From Pedobacter sp. (GTDB lineage Bacteria > Bacteroidota > Bacteroidia > Sphingobacteriales > Sphingobacteriaceae), in contig JACMND010000031.1 in the NCBI GenBank assembly GCA_014378705.1, positions 18,666 through 82,665 of the forward strand: a DNA stretch of 64,000 bases, given 5' to 3'. The first letter of the stretch is position 1. Each line of letters begins with the position of its first letter. The notes under the pieces were generated by a model. That model saw only the letters and a list, made by a program, of their open reading frames with translations, was not told the DNA's origin and ran no database searches. Position numbers and translations under genes: made by a program. Positions 1 to 8,500 of the stretch are shown here, piece after piece.

Positions 1-1
1 A

Positions 2-61
2 AAAATGTCTGCAAGCGAAGCCATGAAGTTTGTGGTCTCCGGAGGTATCAGCCATATTTAG
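2..61 (+). CDS. C-terminal end of a DUF502-like membrane protein (partial)
   Basis: Only the last 19 codons lie in the window. The open frame reads KMSASEAMKFVVSGGISHI and ends in TAG. An 'S-x-E-x-A-(L/M)-K-(F/L)-x-x-S-G-G' tail is typical of the C-terminus of DUF502 family membrane proteins of Bacteroidota. The frame has no stop back to the window edge, but it is short enough for that to be chance. The identification rests on this tail motif alone. Confidence 0.45.
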   Translation, partial: KMSASEAMKFVVSGGISHI

Positions 62-91
62 ATCTCCATTCCACCCCGGATTACAAAGTAC

Positions 92-301
92 ATAAACCCG
101 ATGGTATCGGCAGCCCCCGGGTTTTTACCGGGGCTATAGTGAATAGCGGGACTAACTTTAATCTGACACTTAGCCCTGCTTTGCTAAAATAATCTTAAGG
201 ATTTGTAAAGCAATTTCTGTGCTTCTCGGGTTTTATATTCCCGCTATCCGTGCAAGCCTCCCGGTAAAAACCGGGATGACTTTTACTTCTATCGGGTTTA
301 T
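92..301. repeat. Approximately 210-bp imperfect palindromic intergenic repeat, copy A
   Basis: The element is bounded by perfect 11-bp inverted termini, ATAAACCCGAT at 92-102 and ATCGGGTTTAT at 291-301. Its two arms are inverted copies of each other: the left arm contains GGTTTTTACCGGGGC then TAGCGGGAC, and the right arm contains CCCGCTAT then CCCGGTAAAAACCGGG. The middle has inverted AAAGCA/TGCTTT stretches. It has no coding potential. A 209-bp relative lies at 62698-62906 and a right-half copy at 18973-19033. It fills most of the gap between the DUF502-like tail and the OPT gene, and could fold into a long hairpin that also acts as a transcript end. Confidence 0.8.
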
Positions 302-360
302 TTTAGTCAGCTCCGCCTTTCATGGATAAAAAAGTAATAGCCTACTAGGGGTTAAACTTT

Positions 361-2418
361 TTAAATGCTCTTACTTTTACCGATGGCTATGCGATATAAA
401 GCCAATCCCATTATCACAAAGAAGATAAAACCTAAAATTTGGTAACCGCCGGTTCCGAGCATCCCGGTTAAGGGTTCTTCCAGGTTCATTCTTTCAACCG
501 GGTTAGCGGTAGTCGGAAAAGCTTTTAGAAATGCATAAATAACACCCATTAAAGCACCACCGGCTACTAAACCTGTCGCGAACAGGCTTCCTCTTCCCAA
601 TTCATCATCTTCTGAAACTAGTTTTTTACGTTTAGCTCTTAAATCCACAAGCCCTTTTATAGCACCTCCTGCAAAAATCGGCAGTGTTGTAGAAAGTGGT
701 AAATAAGCACCTACAGCAAATGAAAGGGATTTAACACCGCACAATTCCATGGTTATGGATAGAAATACACCAACCAGCACAAACTGCCAGTCGAGGTTAA
801 AGGATAACAAGCCTTTAATTAGCGTAGCCATTAAAGTGCCTTGCGGAGCGGGGTAAAGATCGGTACCTATTGCATGTTGTATTCCCTGGGCAAGCATTTC
901 AGGTGTCGGGCGGTCTAAAATTGATAATGTAACACCAATAATTACTGCTGATACAATCGCACCTATAAACAGTGCAATTTGCTGATATTTGGGAGTCGCA
1001 CCTACAATATAACCAGTTTTTAAATCCTGAGAAGTTGCGCCGGCATTCGCGGCAGCGATACAGATCATACTTCCAACTACTAAAGCCATTGGTTCATAAA
1101 GTTCACCAGTCCAACCCACGCTTATAAAAATCAAACAGGTTCCCATCAAAGTAGCGATTGTCATCCCGGAAATAGGATTCGATGAAGAACCGATCAAACC
1201 AACAATTCTACTTGAGACAGTTACAAAGAAAAAACCGAAGACAATAACAAGGACACCGATCAGTAATTTGTTTAAAATTGAATCGCCGGGCACCTGAGGG
1301 AGGATTACCATGAGCACCACCAGCGCAACACTTCCAAAAATGACGGTTTTGAATGAAAGATCATCGTCTGTCCGCTTTACCGCTAATTTCTGGTCTTTTG
1401 TCTTGTTAATAGAAGCGAGGCTTGATTTAAAAGATGAAACTATGGTTGGGATGGTTTTAATAAGGGTAATAAAACCGCCAGCCGCCACAGCACCTGCGCC
1501 AATCTGCCGGATGTAAGCCCTGTAAATAGCCGCTGCAGTATCTGTAAAAGATTTTGTTGCGGGATCCCAGCCGCCTGGGCCGCCCGGGGTGAGAACATCC
1601 TTAAGATAACCCAGCTTAACTAACTGTAAAGCAATGGTTTCACCCGGAACTAAAGAAGCCAATAGAGGGATTAATCCCAGCCATGCAAGCACACCGCCCG
1701 CTACCAACACTCCCGCTATTTTCGGACCAATGATGTAACCTACACCCATATATTCTGGTGTAATTTCGCCGTTTACAGTAGCTGAGGGGAAATATTTATT
1801 GGTTTGTGAAGTAACCCAGGCCGGGGTTTCGGCAATTATATGAAAGATTTTTTGAAGTATCGCGTAAGCAAATGCAAAACCCAAACCATAGTAGGCGGTT
1901 TTGGCAAAATCGCCGCCTTTTTCTCCTGCGATTAAAACAGATGCACAAGCAGTTCCTTCGGGGTAAGGCAAAGCACCATGTTCATCAACAATTAACGATT
2001 TCCGTAAAGGGATCATCATTAATGTTCCCAGAATCCCACCTAAAGCAGCCAGAAAAAAGATAGGCCAGTAAGAAAAAAAACCTTCTCCACCACTTCCTGC
2101 AGAAAGAAAAATAAATCCCGGAAGGGTAAAAACCACACCGGCGGCTATGGATTCGCCGGCCGAACCGGTGGTTTGAATAATGTTGTTTTCAAGGATGGTC
2201 GTTTTAAAAAACTTACGACCAACGGAAATGGCCAGAACGGCAATCGGTATAGAGGCCGAAACGGTCAGTCCGGCTTTGAGAGCAAGATAAACAGTGGCCG
2301 CCCCGAATATAACACCAAATACGGCTCCTAATAAAATAGATTTAACGGTGAATTCAGCTACGCGGCTATTGGCGTCAATGTATGGTTTAAATTGTTTTTG
2401 AGTCTGAATGTCTTGCAT
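361..2418 (-). CDS. OPT family oligopeptide transporter
   Basis: This 685-residue integral membrane protein matches the prokaryotic branch of the OPT family, which imports peptides or metal chelates by proton symport. The protein is almost entirely hydrophobic, with roughly 14-16 predicted membrane segments. Family motifs are visible: GSAGESIAAGVVFTLPGF near residue 85, SSNPISGMT near 410, ANAGATSQDLKTGY near 460, and a C-terminal VGAYLPLSTTLPIFAGG. The length is normal for bacterial members (about 600-700). The ATG start gives a soluble N-terminal stretch of about 22 residues before the first membrane helix. It is monocistronic and divergent from the GmhB-like gene, with about 110 bp between start codons. 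The substrate cannot be read from the sequence. Confidence 0.9.
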   Translation of the reverse strand: MQDIQTQKQFKPYIDANSRVAEFTVKSILLGAVFGVIFGAATVYLALKAGLTVSASIPIAVLAISVGRKFFKTTILENNIIQTTGSAGESIAAGVVFTLPGFIFLSAGSGGEGFFSYWPIFFLAALGGILGTLMMIPLRKSLIVDEHGALPYPEGTACASVLIAGEKGGDFAKTAYYGLGFAFAYAILQKIFHIIAETPAWVTSQTNKYFPSATVNGEITPEYMGVGYIIGPKIAGVLVAGGVLAWLGLIPLLASLVPGETIALQLVKLGYLKDVLTPGGPGGWDPATKSFTDTAAAIYRAYIRQIGAGAVAAGGFITLIKTIPTIVSSFKSSLASINKTKDQKLAVKRTDDDLSFKTVIFGSVALVVLMVILPQVPGDSILNKLLIGVLVIVFGFFFVTVSSRIVGLIGSSSNPISGMTIATLMGTCLIFISVGWTGELYEPMALVVGSMICIAAANAGATSQDLKTGYIVGATPKYQQIALFIGAIVSAVIIGVTLSILDRPTPEMLAQGIQHAIGTDLYPAPQGTLMATLIKGLLSFNLDWQFVLVGVFLSITMELCGVKSLSFAVGAYLPLSTTLPIFAGGAIKGLVDLRAKRKKLVSEDDELGRGSLFATGLVAGGALMGVIYAFLKAFPTTANPVERMNLEEPLTGMLGTGGYQILGFIFFVIMGLALYRIAIGKSKSI

Positions 2419-2527
2419 TTTTGTGGGTTTGATTTTGTGTTTGGTCGTTGATTTAAAGATAGTTTTTTTGCGGACATTCTTACCAGCAGCAAAAACTACG
2501 AATGAAGCGTACCTTTATTGCTTAATT

Positions 2528-3019
2528 ATGGAAAAACAAAAAGTAGTATTTCTTGATCGGGATGGGGTTTTAAATAAAGAGATGGGCGATTACGTTTGTC
2601 GATTAGAGGATTTTATAATTTTAGAACATAATTTTGAGCCATTAAAGAAATTGCAGGAGCGTGGTTTTTTGTTGATCGTGATCACCAACCAGGGAGGCTT
2701 AGCCAAGGGCTGGTACTCAGAAAAAACTTTAGGGAAAATGAATAAGGCTTTGAAAGATACCTATGCTGAACAAGGAATTGAACTAATTGAAGTTTACTAC
2801 TGCAATCATCATCCGGAATATAATGGGAAATGTTTATGCCGAAAGCCGGGATCAATGATGCTGGAAAAAGCAATTGGACGTTTTAATATTGATGCGTCTA
2901 AGTCCTATTTTATTGGCGACAGGGAACGTGATGTGCTAGCCGGAGAAGCCGCAGGAGTTAAGGGAATATTAATAGAAAGCGATCAGCCAATTTCGGACGT
3001 GATGGAACAAATTACATAA
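2528..3019 (+). CDS. gmhB: HAD-family phosphatase, GmhB-like (heptose-bisphosphate phosphatase type)
   Basis: The protein resembles D-glycero-D-manno-heptose 1,7-bisphosphate 7-phosphatase, which acts in ADP-heptose synthesis for LPS or S-layer sugars. From the chosen start it has 163 residues. HAD motif I is FLDRDGV (nucleophile D10, D12), motif II is ITNQGG (about 52-57), K106 lies in CRKPG, and motif IV is GDRERD (D131, D135). C92, H94, C102 and C104 form the zinc loop expected of GmhB. The track ORF begins 40 codons earlier, inside the OPT promoter region; ATG at 2528 gives the usual HAD N-terminus (MEKQKVVFLDRDG). No other heptose genes are nearby, so the substrate could differ, for example histidinol phosphate. 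The gene converges with ypdA. Confidence 0.8.
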   Translation: MEKQKVVFLDRDGVLNKEMGDYVCRLEDFIILEHNFEPLKKLQERGFLLIVITNQGGLAKGWYSEKTLGKMNKALKDTYAEQGIELIEVYYCNHHPEYNGKCLCRKPGSMMLEKAIGRFNIDASKSYFIGDRERDVLAGEAAGVKGILIESDQPISDVMEQIT

Positions 3020-3040
3020 ATAAGCTTTGCAGCTGAGAAA

Positions 3041-4018
3041 TTAACTAAGGGATTTCTTCCTTAAAACATCCTCAATAATCTTATTTGCGTGTTCCCGTGA
3101 ATTTTCAATAAACCACAAATGAGTTTCCATACCGCCACAAATCACACCGGCTAGATAGATGCCTTTCTGGTTCGTTTCCATTGTTTCCGCATTGTACTCA
3201 GGCTGCTTTTTTGTATCCTCAGAAAGCTTGATGCCCAGTTTATCAAGAAATCCAAAATCAGGCTGGTAGCCGGTCAAGGCTAAAACATAATTGTTCGGGA
3301 TAATTTGAATACCTTCCGGTGTTTGCAATTCAACTTCATCCTGCCTGATTGCAACAAGATTTGAATTAAAAAAAACTTTGATACTACCCTCTTTAATCCG
3401 GTTCACGATATCAGGCCTTACCCAATATTTAACACGCTCACCTATTTCCGGAGATCGTACAACCATGGTTACCTCAGCTCCTTTGCGGTAAGTTTCTAAT
3501 GCGGCGTCAACCGATGAATTGCTGGCCCCAACTACTACCACCTTTTGCATCGCGTAAAAATGAGGGTCGCCATAGTAATGCCGTACTTTTTGTAATTCTT
3601 CTCCAGGAATATCCAGGTAACTGGGTATATCATAAAAACCAGTAGATATGATGATGTTTTTAGCCTGGTAATTTGATTTTGAGGTCTTTACGCTATAGTT
3701 GCCATCTTTTTTTACGTTCGACTCTACCTTCTCAAAAAGATTGATATTCAAATTAAATTTTAAGGCTACCCGTCGGTAATATTCCAATGCTTCGGCCCGT
3801 GTTGGTTTTATATTGTTAGATACAAACGGAATATTACCGATTTCCAGTTTATCAGAGGTAGAAAAAAAGGTCATGTTTACCGGATAATTATACAGAGAAT
3901 TCACAAGGCAGCCTTTTTCAACGATAATGTAAGAAAGGCCATTTTTTTGAGCCTCTATTCCGCAAGCCATTCCAATCGGTCCGGCACCAATAATTAAAAC
4001 GTCAAGAATTTCAGTCAT
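3041..4018 (-). CDS. ypdA: YpdA-family FAD/NAD(P)-dependent bacillithiol disulfide reductase (putative)
   Basis: This 325-residue two-dinucleotide-binding flavoprotein is related to thioredoxin reductase but lacks its CxxC redox pair. The FAD motif is IIGAGPIGMACG (residues 9-20). The NAD(P)H motif is VVVVGASNSSVDAALE (about 165). The C-terminal FAD ribityl-contact region is GIYLAGVICGGMETHLWFIENSREHA. The stretch NSLYNYPVNMTFFSTSDKLEIGN near residue 45 is characteristic of YpdA/Bdr proteins. Members recycle oxidised bacillithiol in low-GC Firmicutes and in Bacteroidota. No bacillithiol synthesis gene (bshA/B/C) lies in the window. A divergent position and no close partner suggest it is transcribed alone. 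Confidence 0.85.
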   Translation of the reverse strand: MTEILDVLIIGAGPIGMACGIEAQKNGLSYIIVEKGCLVNSLYNYPVNMTFFSTSDKLEIGNIPFVSNNIKPTRAEALEYYRRVALKFNLNINLFEKVESNVKKDGNYSVKTSKSNYQAKNIIISTGFYDIPSYLDIPGEELQKVRHYYGDPHFYAMQKVVVVGASNSSVDAALETYRKGAEVTMVVRSPEIGERVKYWVRPDIVNRIKEGSIKVFFNSNLVAIRQDEVELQTPEGIQIIPNNYVLALTGYQPDFGFLDKLGIKLSEDTKKQPEYNAETMETNQKGIYLAGVICGGMETHLWFIENSREHANKIIEDVLRKKSLS

Positions 4019-4136
4019 AAAAATTTACAATTTAACATTGATTGACAGAGATCAGAATTTTTAAAATAAGCTTCAACCAGTGCTATGTTAATCCTTTTCA
4101 GGATTCGGTCACTATTTCTAATTAATCGTTTGGTTT

Positions 4137-4280
4137 ATGCTTCCAAACACACTGTTCACAGCATCTTTCCGCGTTACTTTACTCCTTCAGAAAGCCAAAA
4201 AGAATGCCAGTTACATTGTTGACGCACCCAAATTCTTAAAAATTTGTAAGGAACTTAAAAAAATGGCAATCAATAAATAA
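4137..4280 (+). CDS. Candidate 47-residue small ORF (unrecognised)
   Basis: A short frame, ATG to TAA, encodes a basic peptide beginning MLPNTLFTASF and ending KELKKMAINK. It lies in a 333-bp gap between two minus-strand genes and is below the length cut-off of the ORF track. I do not recognise it. There is no clear ribosome site, though this phylum rarely shows one. It could be a real small protein, a gene remnant, or chance. Confidence 0.25.
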   Translation: MLPNTLFTASFRVTLLLQKAKKNASYIVDAPKFLKICKELKKMAINK

Positions 4281-4292
4281 TCAGTTATAAAT

Positions 4293-4328
4293 CAAAAAAA
4301 ATAAAGGCCTATTAATTCAGGCCCTTAT
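4293..4328 (-). terminator. Rho-independent terminator of the transaldolase-like gene
   Basis: On the minus strand the hairpin ATAAGGGCCT/AGGCCTTTAT (one mismatch, 8-nt loop) is followed by a run of eight T. It lies 24 bp past the aldolase stop codon. Confidence 0.75.
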
Positions 4329-4351
4329 CTTAGTTTATAAAAGTTATTTAT

Positions 4352-5011
4352 TTATTGTCCGGCAGCCTTTGCATGATCTGCAAGAAACTGTTGTAATCCG
4401 CTGTCTGTTAATGGGTGTTTTAACAACGCTAATATAGCTGATAAAGGGCCCGTCATCACATCGGCACCCAATTTTGCACAATCAATAATGTGCATCGGGT
4501 GGCGAACGGAGGCAGCCAATATCTGAGTTTGAAACCCGTAGTTATCGTAAATTAACCGAATATCAGAAATTAGTCCGAGTCCATCAGTAGAAATATCATC
4601 CAACCGACCGATAAAAGGCGAAACATAGGTGGCTCCGGCTTTGGCGGCCAGTAACGCCTGACCAGCAGAGAAAACCAGCGTGCAATTGGTTTTAATCCCT
4701 TTCGAAGAGAAGTATTTAATGGCCCGAATTCCTTCTTTGATCATTGGCACTTTAACCACGATTTTAGGATTTAAAGCCGCTAAAATTTCACCTTCTTTAA
4801 TAATTGTAGCATAGTCAATAGCAATTACCTCGGCACTTACATCGCCCTCCACAATATCACAAATTGCTTTGTAATGGTTAATGATGTTATCATGGCCGGT
4901 AATTCCTTCTTTGGCCATTAGCGATGGGTTTGTTGTTACGCCGTCTAAAACACCTAAATCCTGTGCTTCTCTAATCTGCACAAGGTTTGCGGTATCGATA
5001 AAAAACTTCAT
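4352..5011 (-). CDS. fsa: Transaldolase / fructose-6-phosphate aldolase family protein (TalC/FSA type)
   Basis: This 219-residue class I aldolase is of the short transaldolase subfamily, acting in the pentose-phosphate pathway or cleaving fructose 6-phosphate. It starts with the family signature [16 protein letters not shown], then [14 protein letters not shown], the Schiff-base lysine K87 in IVVKVPM, and [11 protein letters not shown]61 stands where E. coli FSA has Gln59; transaldolases carry Glu here, so transaldolase activity is more likely than FSA activity (inference from known mutational work on the family). A terminator follows. The upstream gap holds the SRP RNA gene on the same strand. 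Confidence 0.88.
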   Translation of the reverse strand: MKFFIDTANLVQIREAQDLGVLDGVTTNPSLMAKEGITGHDNIINHYKAICDIVEGDVSAEVIAIDYATIIKEGEILAALNPKIVVKVPMIKEGIRAIKYFSSKGIKTNCTLVFSAGQALLAAKAGATYVSPFIGRLDDISTDGLGLISDIRLIYDNYGFQTQILAASVRHPMHIIDCAKLGADVMTGPLSAILALLKHPLTDSGLQQFLADHAKAAGQ

Positions 5012-5135
5012 AGTATTAAGTTAAAAATGAAATAGGATTTTTTGGTTTTCTTACTGAAAGATAGATTCTTGTTTTTACGAATATTATATCTTGCTGACGA
5101 GCTATTCCTGATCAGCTGATTACTTTAAAAAAAAA

Positions 5136-5236
5136 TGGGCAAGCCCCTTTTATCGCACCGCTCAACCTCTTACCCTTGCTGCGTTCCCACCCTGGGGGAA
5201 TTCAAAGGGAGCTGGTCGTAAAAGACTTACCCGCCA
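5136..5236 (-). ncRNA. ffs: Small signal recognition particle RNA (4.5S type)
   Basis: On the minus strand the sequence contains the Ffh-binding tip GGTGGGAACGCAGCAAGGGTAA, the Bacteroidota form of the conserved 4.5S hairpin. The transcript ends pair: GGGTAAGTCTTTTA at the 5' side with TAAAAGGGGCTTGCCC at the 3' side, allowing G-U pairs. The 3' end is followed by nine T, which acts as a terminator. The length of about 100 nt is normal. The RNA works with Ffh in co-translational membrane targeting. End coordinates are estimates from the pairing. Confidence 0.9.
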
Positions 5237-5422
5237 CAAAAGTAACAATTTTTGAATCACAGGATTATTAAAATCTATTTTCAAATAATATGTTTCGTTA
5301 TTTAAGATACATATCTGAATATCAGGACAAATAATTTTCATAATCTAAGTGTAATTTATACACCTTGAAATAGCAATAAGCCTGCTATTTTTTTAGATTT
5401 ATACCAAATTATTCTGCTAATA

Positions 5423-5455
5423 TTATCAAATTGTCAAAAATTCTCAATTTGATAA
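5423..5455. promoter_or_regulatory. Perfect 11-bp inverted repeat upstream of gltB (candidate operator)
   Basis: TTATCAAATTG and CAATTTGATAA are exact inverted copies separated by 11 bp, giving centres two helical turns apart. The site lies about 92 bp before the gltB ATG. A further half-like TTGACAAT lies about 20 bp downstream. There is no T-tract, so it is unlikely to be a terminator. The regulator is unknown. Confidence 0.5.
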
Positions 5456-5546
5456 GAAGAAAAATGAACGATTGACAATTATTTTTATTGATTAAGCAAA
5501 AGCTTTTGAATTTCTTATTTTAGAGGTTCCAAATTAACCAAATGAT

Positions 5547-8500
5547 ATGAAGGCAGAGGGAAAGAAAACAAAGCAGGGTCTATACAAGGAAGAGTTTGAG
5601 CATGATGCCTGTGGAGTTGGTTATATCGCCCAAATTAAAGGAATAAAATCGCATAAAATTGTTTCTGATTGTTTAACCATTCTTGAAAATATGGAGCACC
5701 GCGGCGCATGTGGTTGTGATCCTGATTCGGGTGATGGGGCAGGTATATTAATCCAACTCCCCCATAAATTTTTTAAACAAGTTTGTAATGAAATCAACAT
5801 AATTTTACCAGAACCTGGTCAATATGGGGTAGGAATGCTTTTTTTACCTAAGAAACCCACTTTAAAAGAAGCTTGCCGTAACGCCATCAATAAAGTAGCT
5901 CAAAAATCTGGATTGCAGGTTTTGGGATATAGAAAGGTTCCGGTACAAACGGCAGGTATAGGCGAAACAGCTCTTTCGGCGGAACCCGATATGGAACAGA
6001 TCTTTATTAAAAGACCTGAGCACATTATTAAACCAGAAGATTTTGAACGTAAACTTTACGTTTTCAAGAATTTCATCAGTAAATCTGTTGCCGAAGTTGT
6101 AAAGCCAGGTGACCAGCAATTTTATGTAAGTTCTTGCTCTCAGCATACCATCATTTATAAAGGGCAGCTAACCAGTAAGCAGGTTCGCAATTACTTTATA
6201 GATCTGGAAGACGAAAGGGTACGATCTGCTTTTGGCATGGTCCATTCCCGGTTCTCCACCAATACTTTTCCTTCATGGAAATTAGCCCAGCCTTTTCGTT
6301 TTATATCCCATAATGGTGAGATTAACACGCTTAAAGGAAATTTGAACTGGTTCTATTCAGGCATTCGATCTTTTGCCAGTCCTTTTTTTAGTAAAGAAGA
6401 AATGGACACGCTCCTTCCGGTGATAGACAATAATCAGTCTGATTCCGCCTGTCTGGACAATGTGGTGGAGCTGCTTTATCATTGTGGTAGATCATTGCCG
6501 CATGTAATGATGATGCTTATTCCAGAAGCCTGGGATGGAAATGAGCAGATGGATCCGTTAAAAAAGGCATTTTATGAGTATCACGCCACCCTTGTCGAAC
6601 CCTGGGATGGACCGGCCGCCGTCACCTTTACAGATGGCCGGATTATAGGCGCTACTCTTGATCGCAATGGTTTAAGGCCGTTGAGGTATATGATTACAAA
6701 TGACGATCGGATTATTGTTGCTTCCGAGGCGGGTGTTTTAATTACGGATGAAGCAATTATTATAAAGAAAGGCCGGTTGCAGCCTGGGAAGATGCTGATT
6801 ACGGATATTAAAAAAGGTAAAATATTATCTGATGAAGAAGTAAAAAATGAAATTATTAACAAACAACCCTATTCTCAATGGCTTGAAAATTATAAAATCC
6901 GTTTGGAAGAACTTGCCGAACCACGTGTTGCTTTTACCCAATTATCCAATGAATCTATTTTTAAGTATCAACAGGTTTTTGGTTATACAAGAGAAGACAT
7001 TGAAACAATTATTAAACCCATGGCCGTTGGCGGAAAAGAGCCGATCGGGTCTATGGGAACAGATATTCCGCTTGCCGTTTTATCAGACCGCCCTCAGCAT
7101 CTGAGCAACTATTTTAAACAGCATTTCGCCCAGGTTACCAATCCGCCTATCGATCCCATAAGAGAAAGACTGGTAATGAGTTTGGTGGGGTTTATGGGAA
7201 ATAACGGTAATCTACTTGATGAGGATAAAATGCATTGCCATTGTGTTGCTTTAAAACAACCCATACTCGATAACATTGAACTTGAAAAACTCCGTAGTAT
7301 TGATACCGGTTTATTTCATGCTAAAACCCTGCAAACTTATTTTAAGGCCGATAAACAAAACGGTTCACTTCAAAGAGGTTTAGAAAGATTGTGTCGTTAC
7401 GCAGAGGATGCCGTACATGATGGTTTCGAAGTTCTGATTCTTTCAGACCGTGCCCTTGATTCTGAGCATGCCGTTATTCCCTCACTATTAGCTGCTTCGG
7501 CCGTTCATCATCATTTAATCGGTAAAGGTTTACGCGGAGCTGTGGGTTTGGTTGTCGAAGCTGGCGATGTGTGGGAAGTTCATCACTTTGCCTGTCTGAT
7601 CGCTTTCGGTGCTACCGCAATAAATCCTTACTTAGCATTGGCATCAATAGCTAAACTTAAATCAGATGAAAAGATTGATAATAGTTTAGAAACAAGCATT
7701 TTATGTAAAAATTATATTAAGGCTGTTGGTGATGGTTTGCTAAAGATTTTTTCTAAGATGGGAATTTCTACGCTTCAATCTTACCACGGTTCACAGGTTT
7801 TTGAGATTGTTGGAATTCAACAAAAAGTGATTGACAAATACTTTTGCGGTGTGGTAACCAGATTAGAAGGTTTGGATTTGGATGATATCGCTCAGGAAGC
7901 ATTATGCAAACATTTTAGTGGATTTACCAGCCTAAGTTCGGTAGATCATTTATTGGCCGAAGGCGGTGTTTATCAATGGAAGCGCAGGGGAGAAGCGCAT
8001 CTTTTTAATCCTCAAACGGTTCATTTACTACAGCACGCAACCCGGAGCAACAACTACGAGGTTTATAAAAATTACGCCAAACTAATTAATGAACAAACGG
8101 AAACCAGGTATACCATACGCGGTTTATTGGGATTTGCGCACCATCGTCAGCCCGTTGCGATTGAAGATGTAGAGCCTGTTGAGGAGATCATGAAACGTTT
8201 TGCCACCGGTGCAATGTCATTTGGATCCATCTCTCATGAAGCCCATAGTACGCTTGCGATTGCTATGAACAGCATTGGGGCAAAAAGTAATACTGGAGAG
8301 GGCGGCGAAGATGAGCTTAGGTACCAATTATTACCAAATGGCGATTCCATGCGTTCATCTATAAAGCAGATCGCTTCCGGCAGGTTTGGCGTAACGGCCA
8401 ATTATCTGGCCAATGCCGATGAACTACAGATAAAAATGGCTCAGGGTGCCAAACCGGGTGAAGGAGGCCAGCTTCCGGGAGATAAAGTGGATGAATGGAT

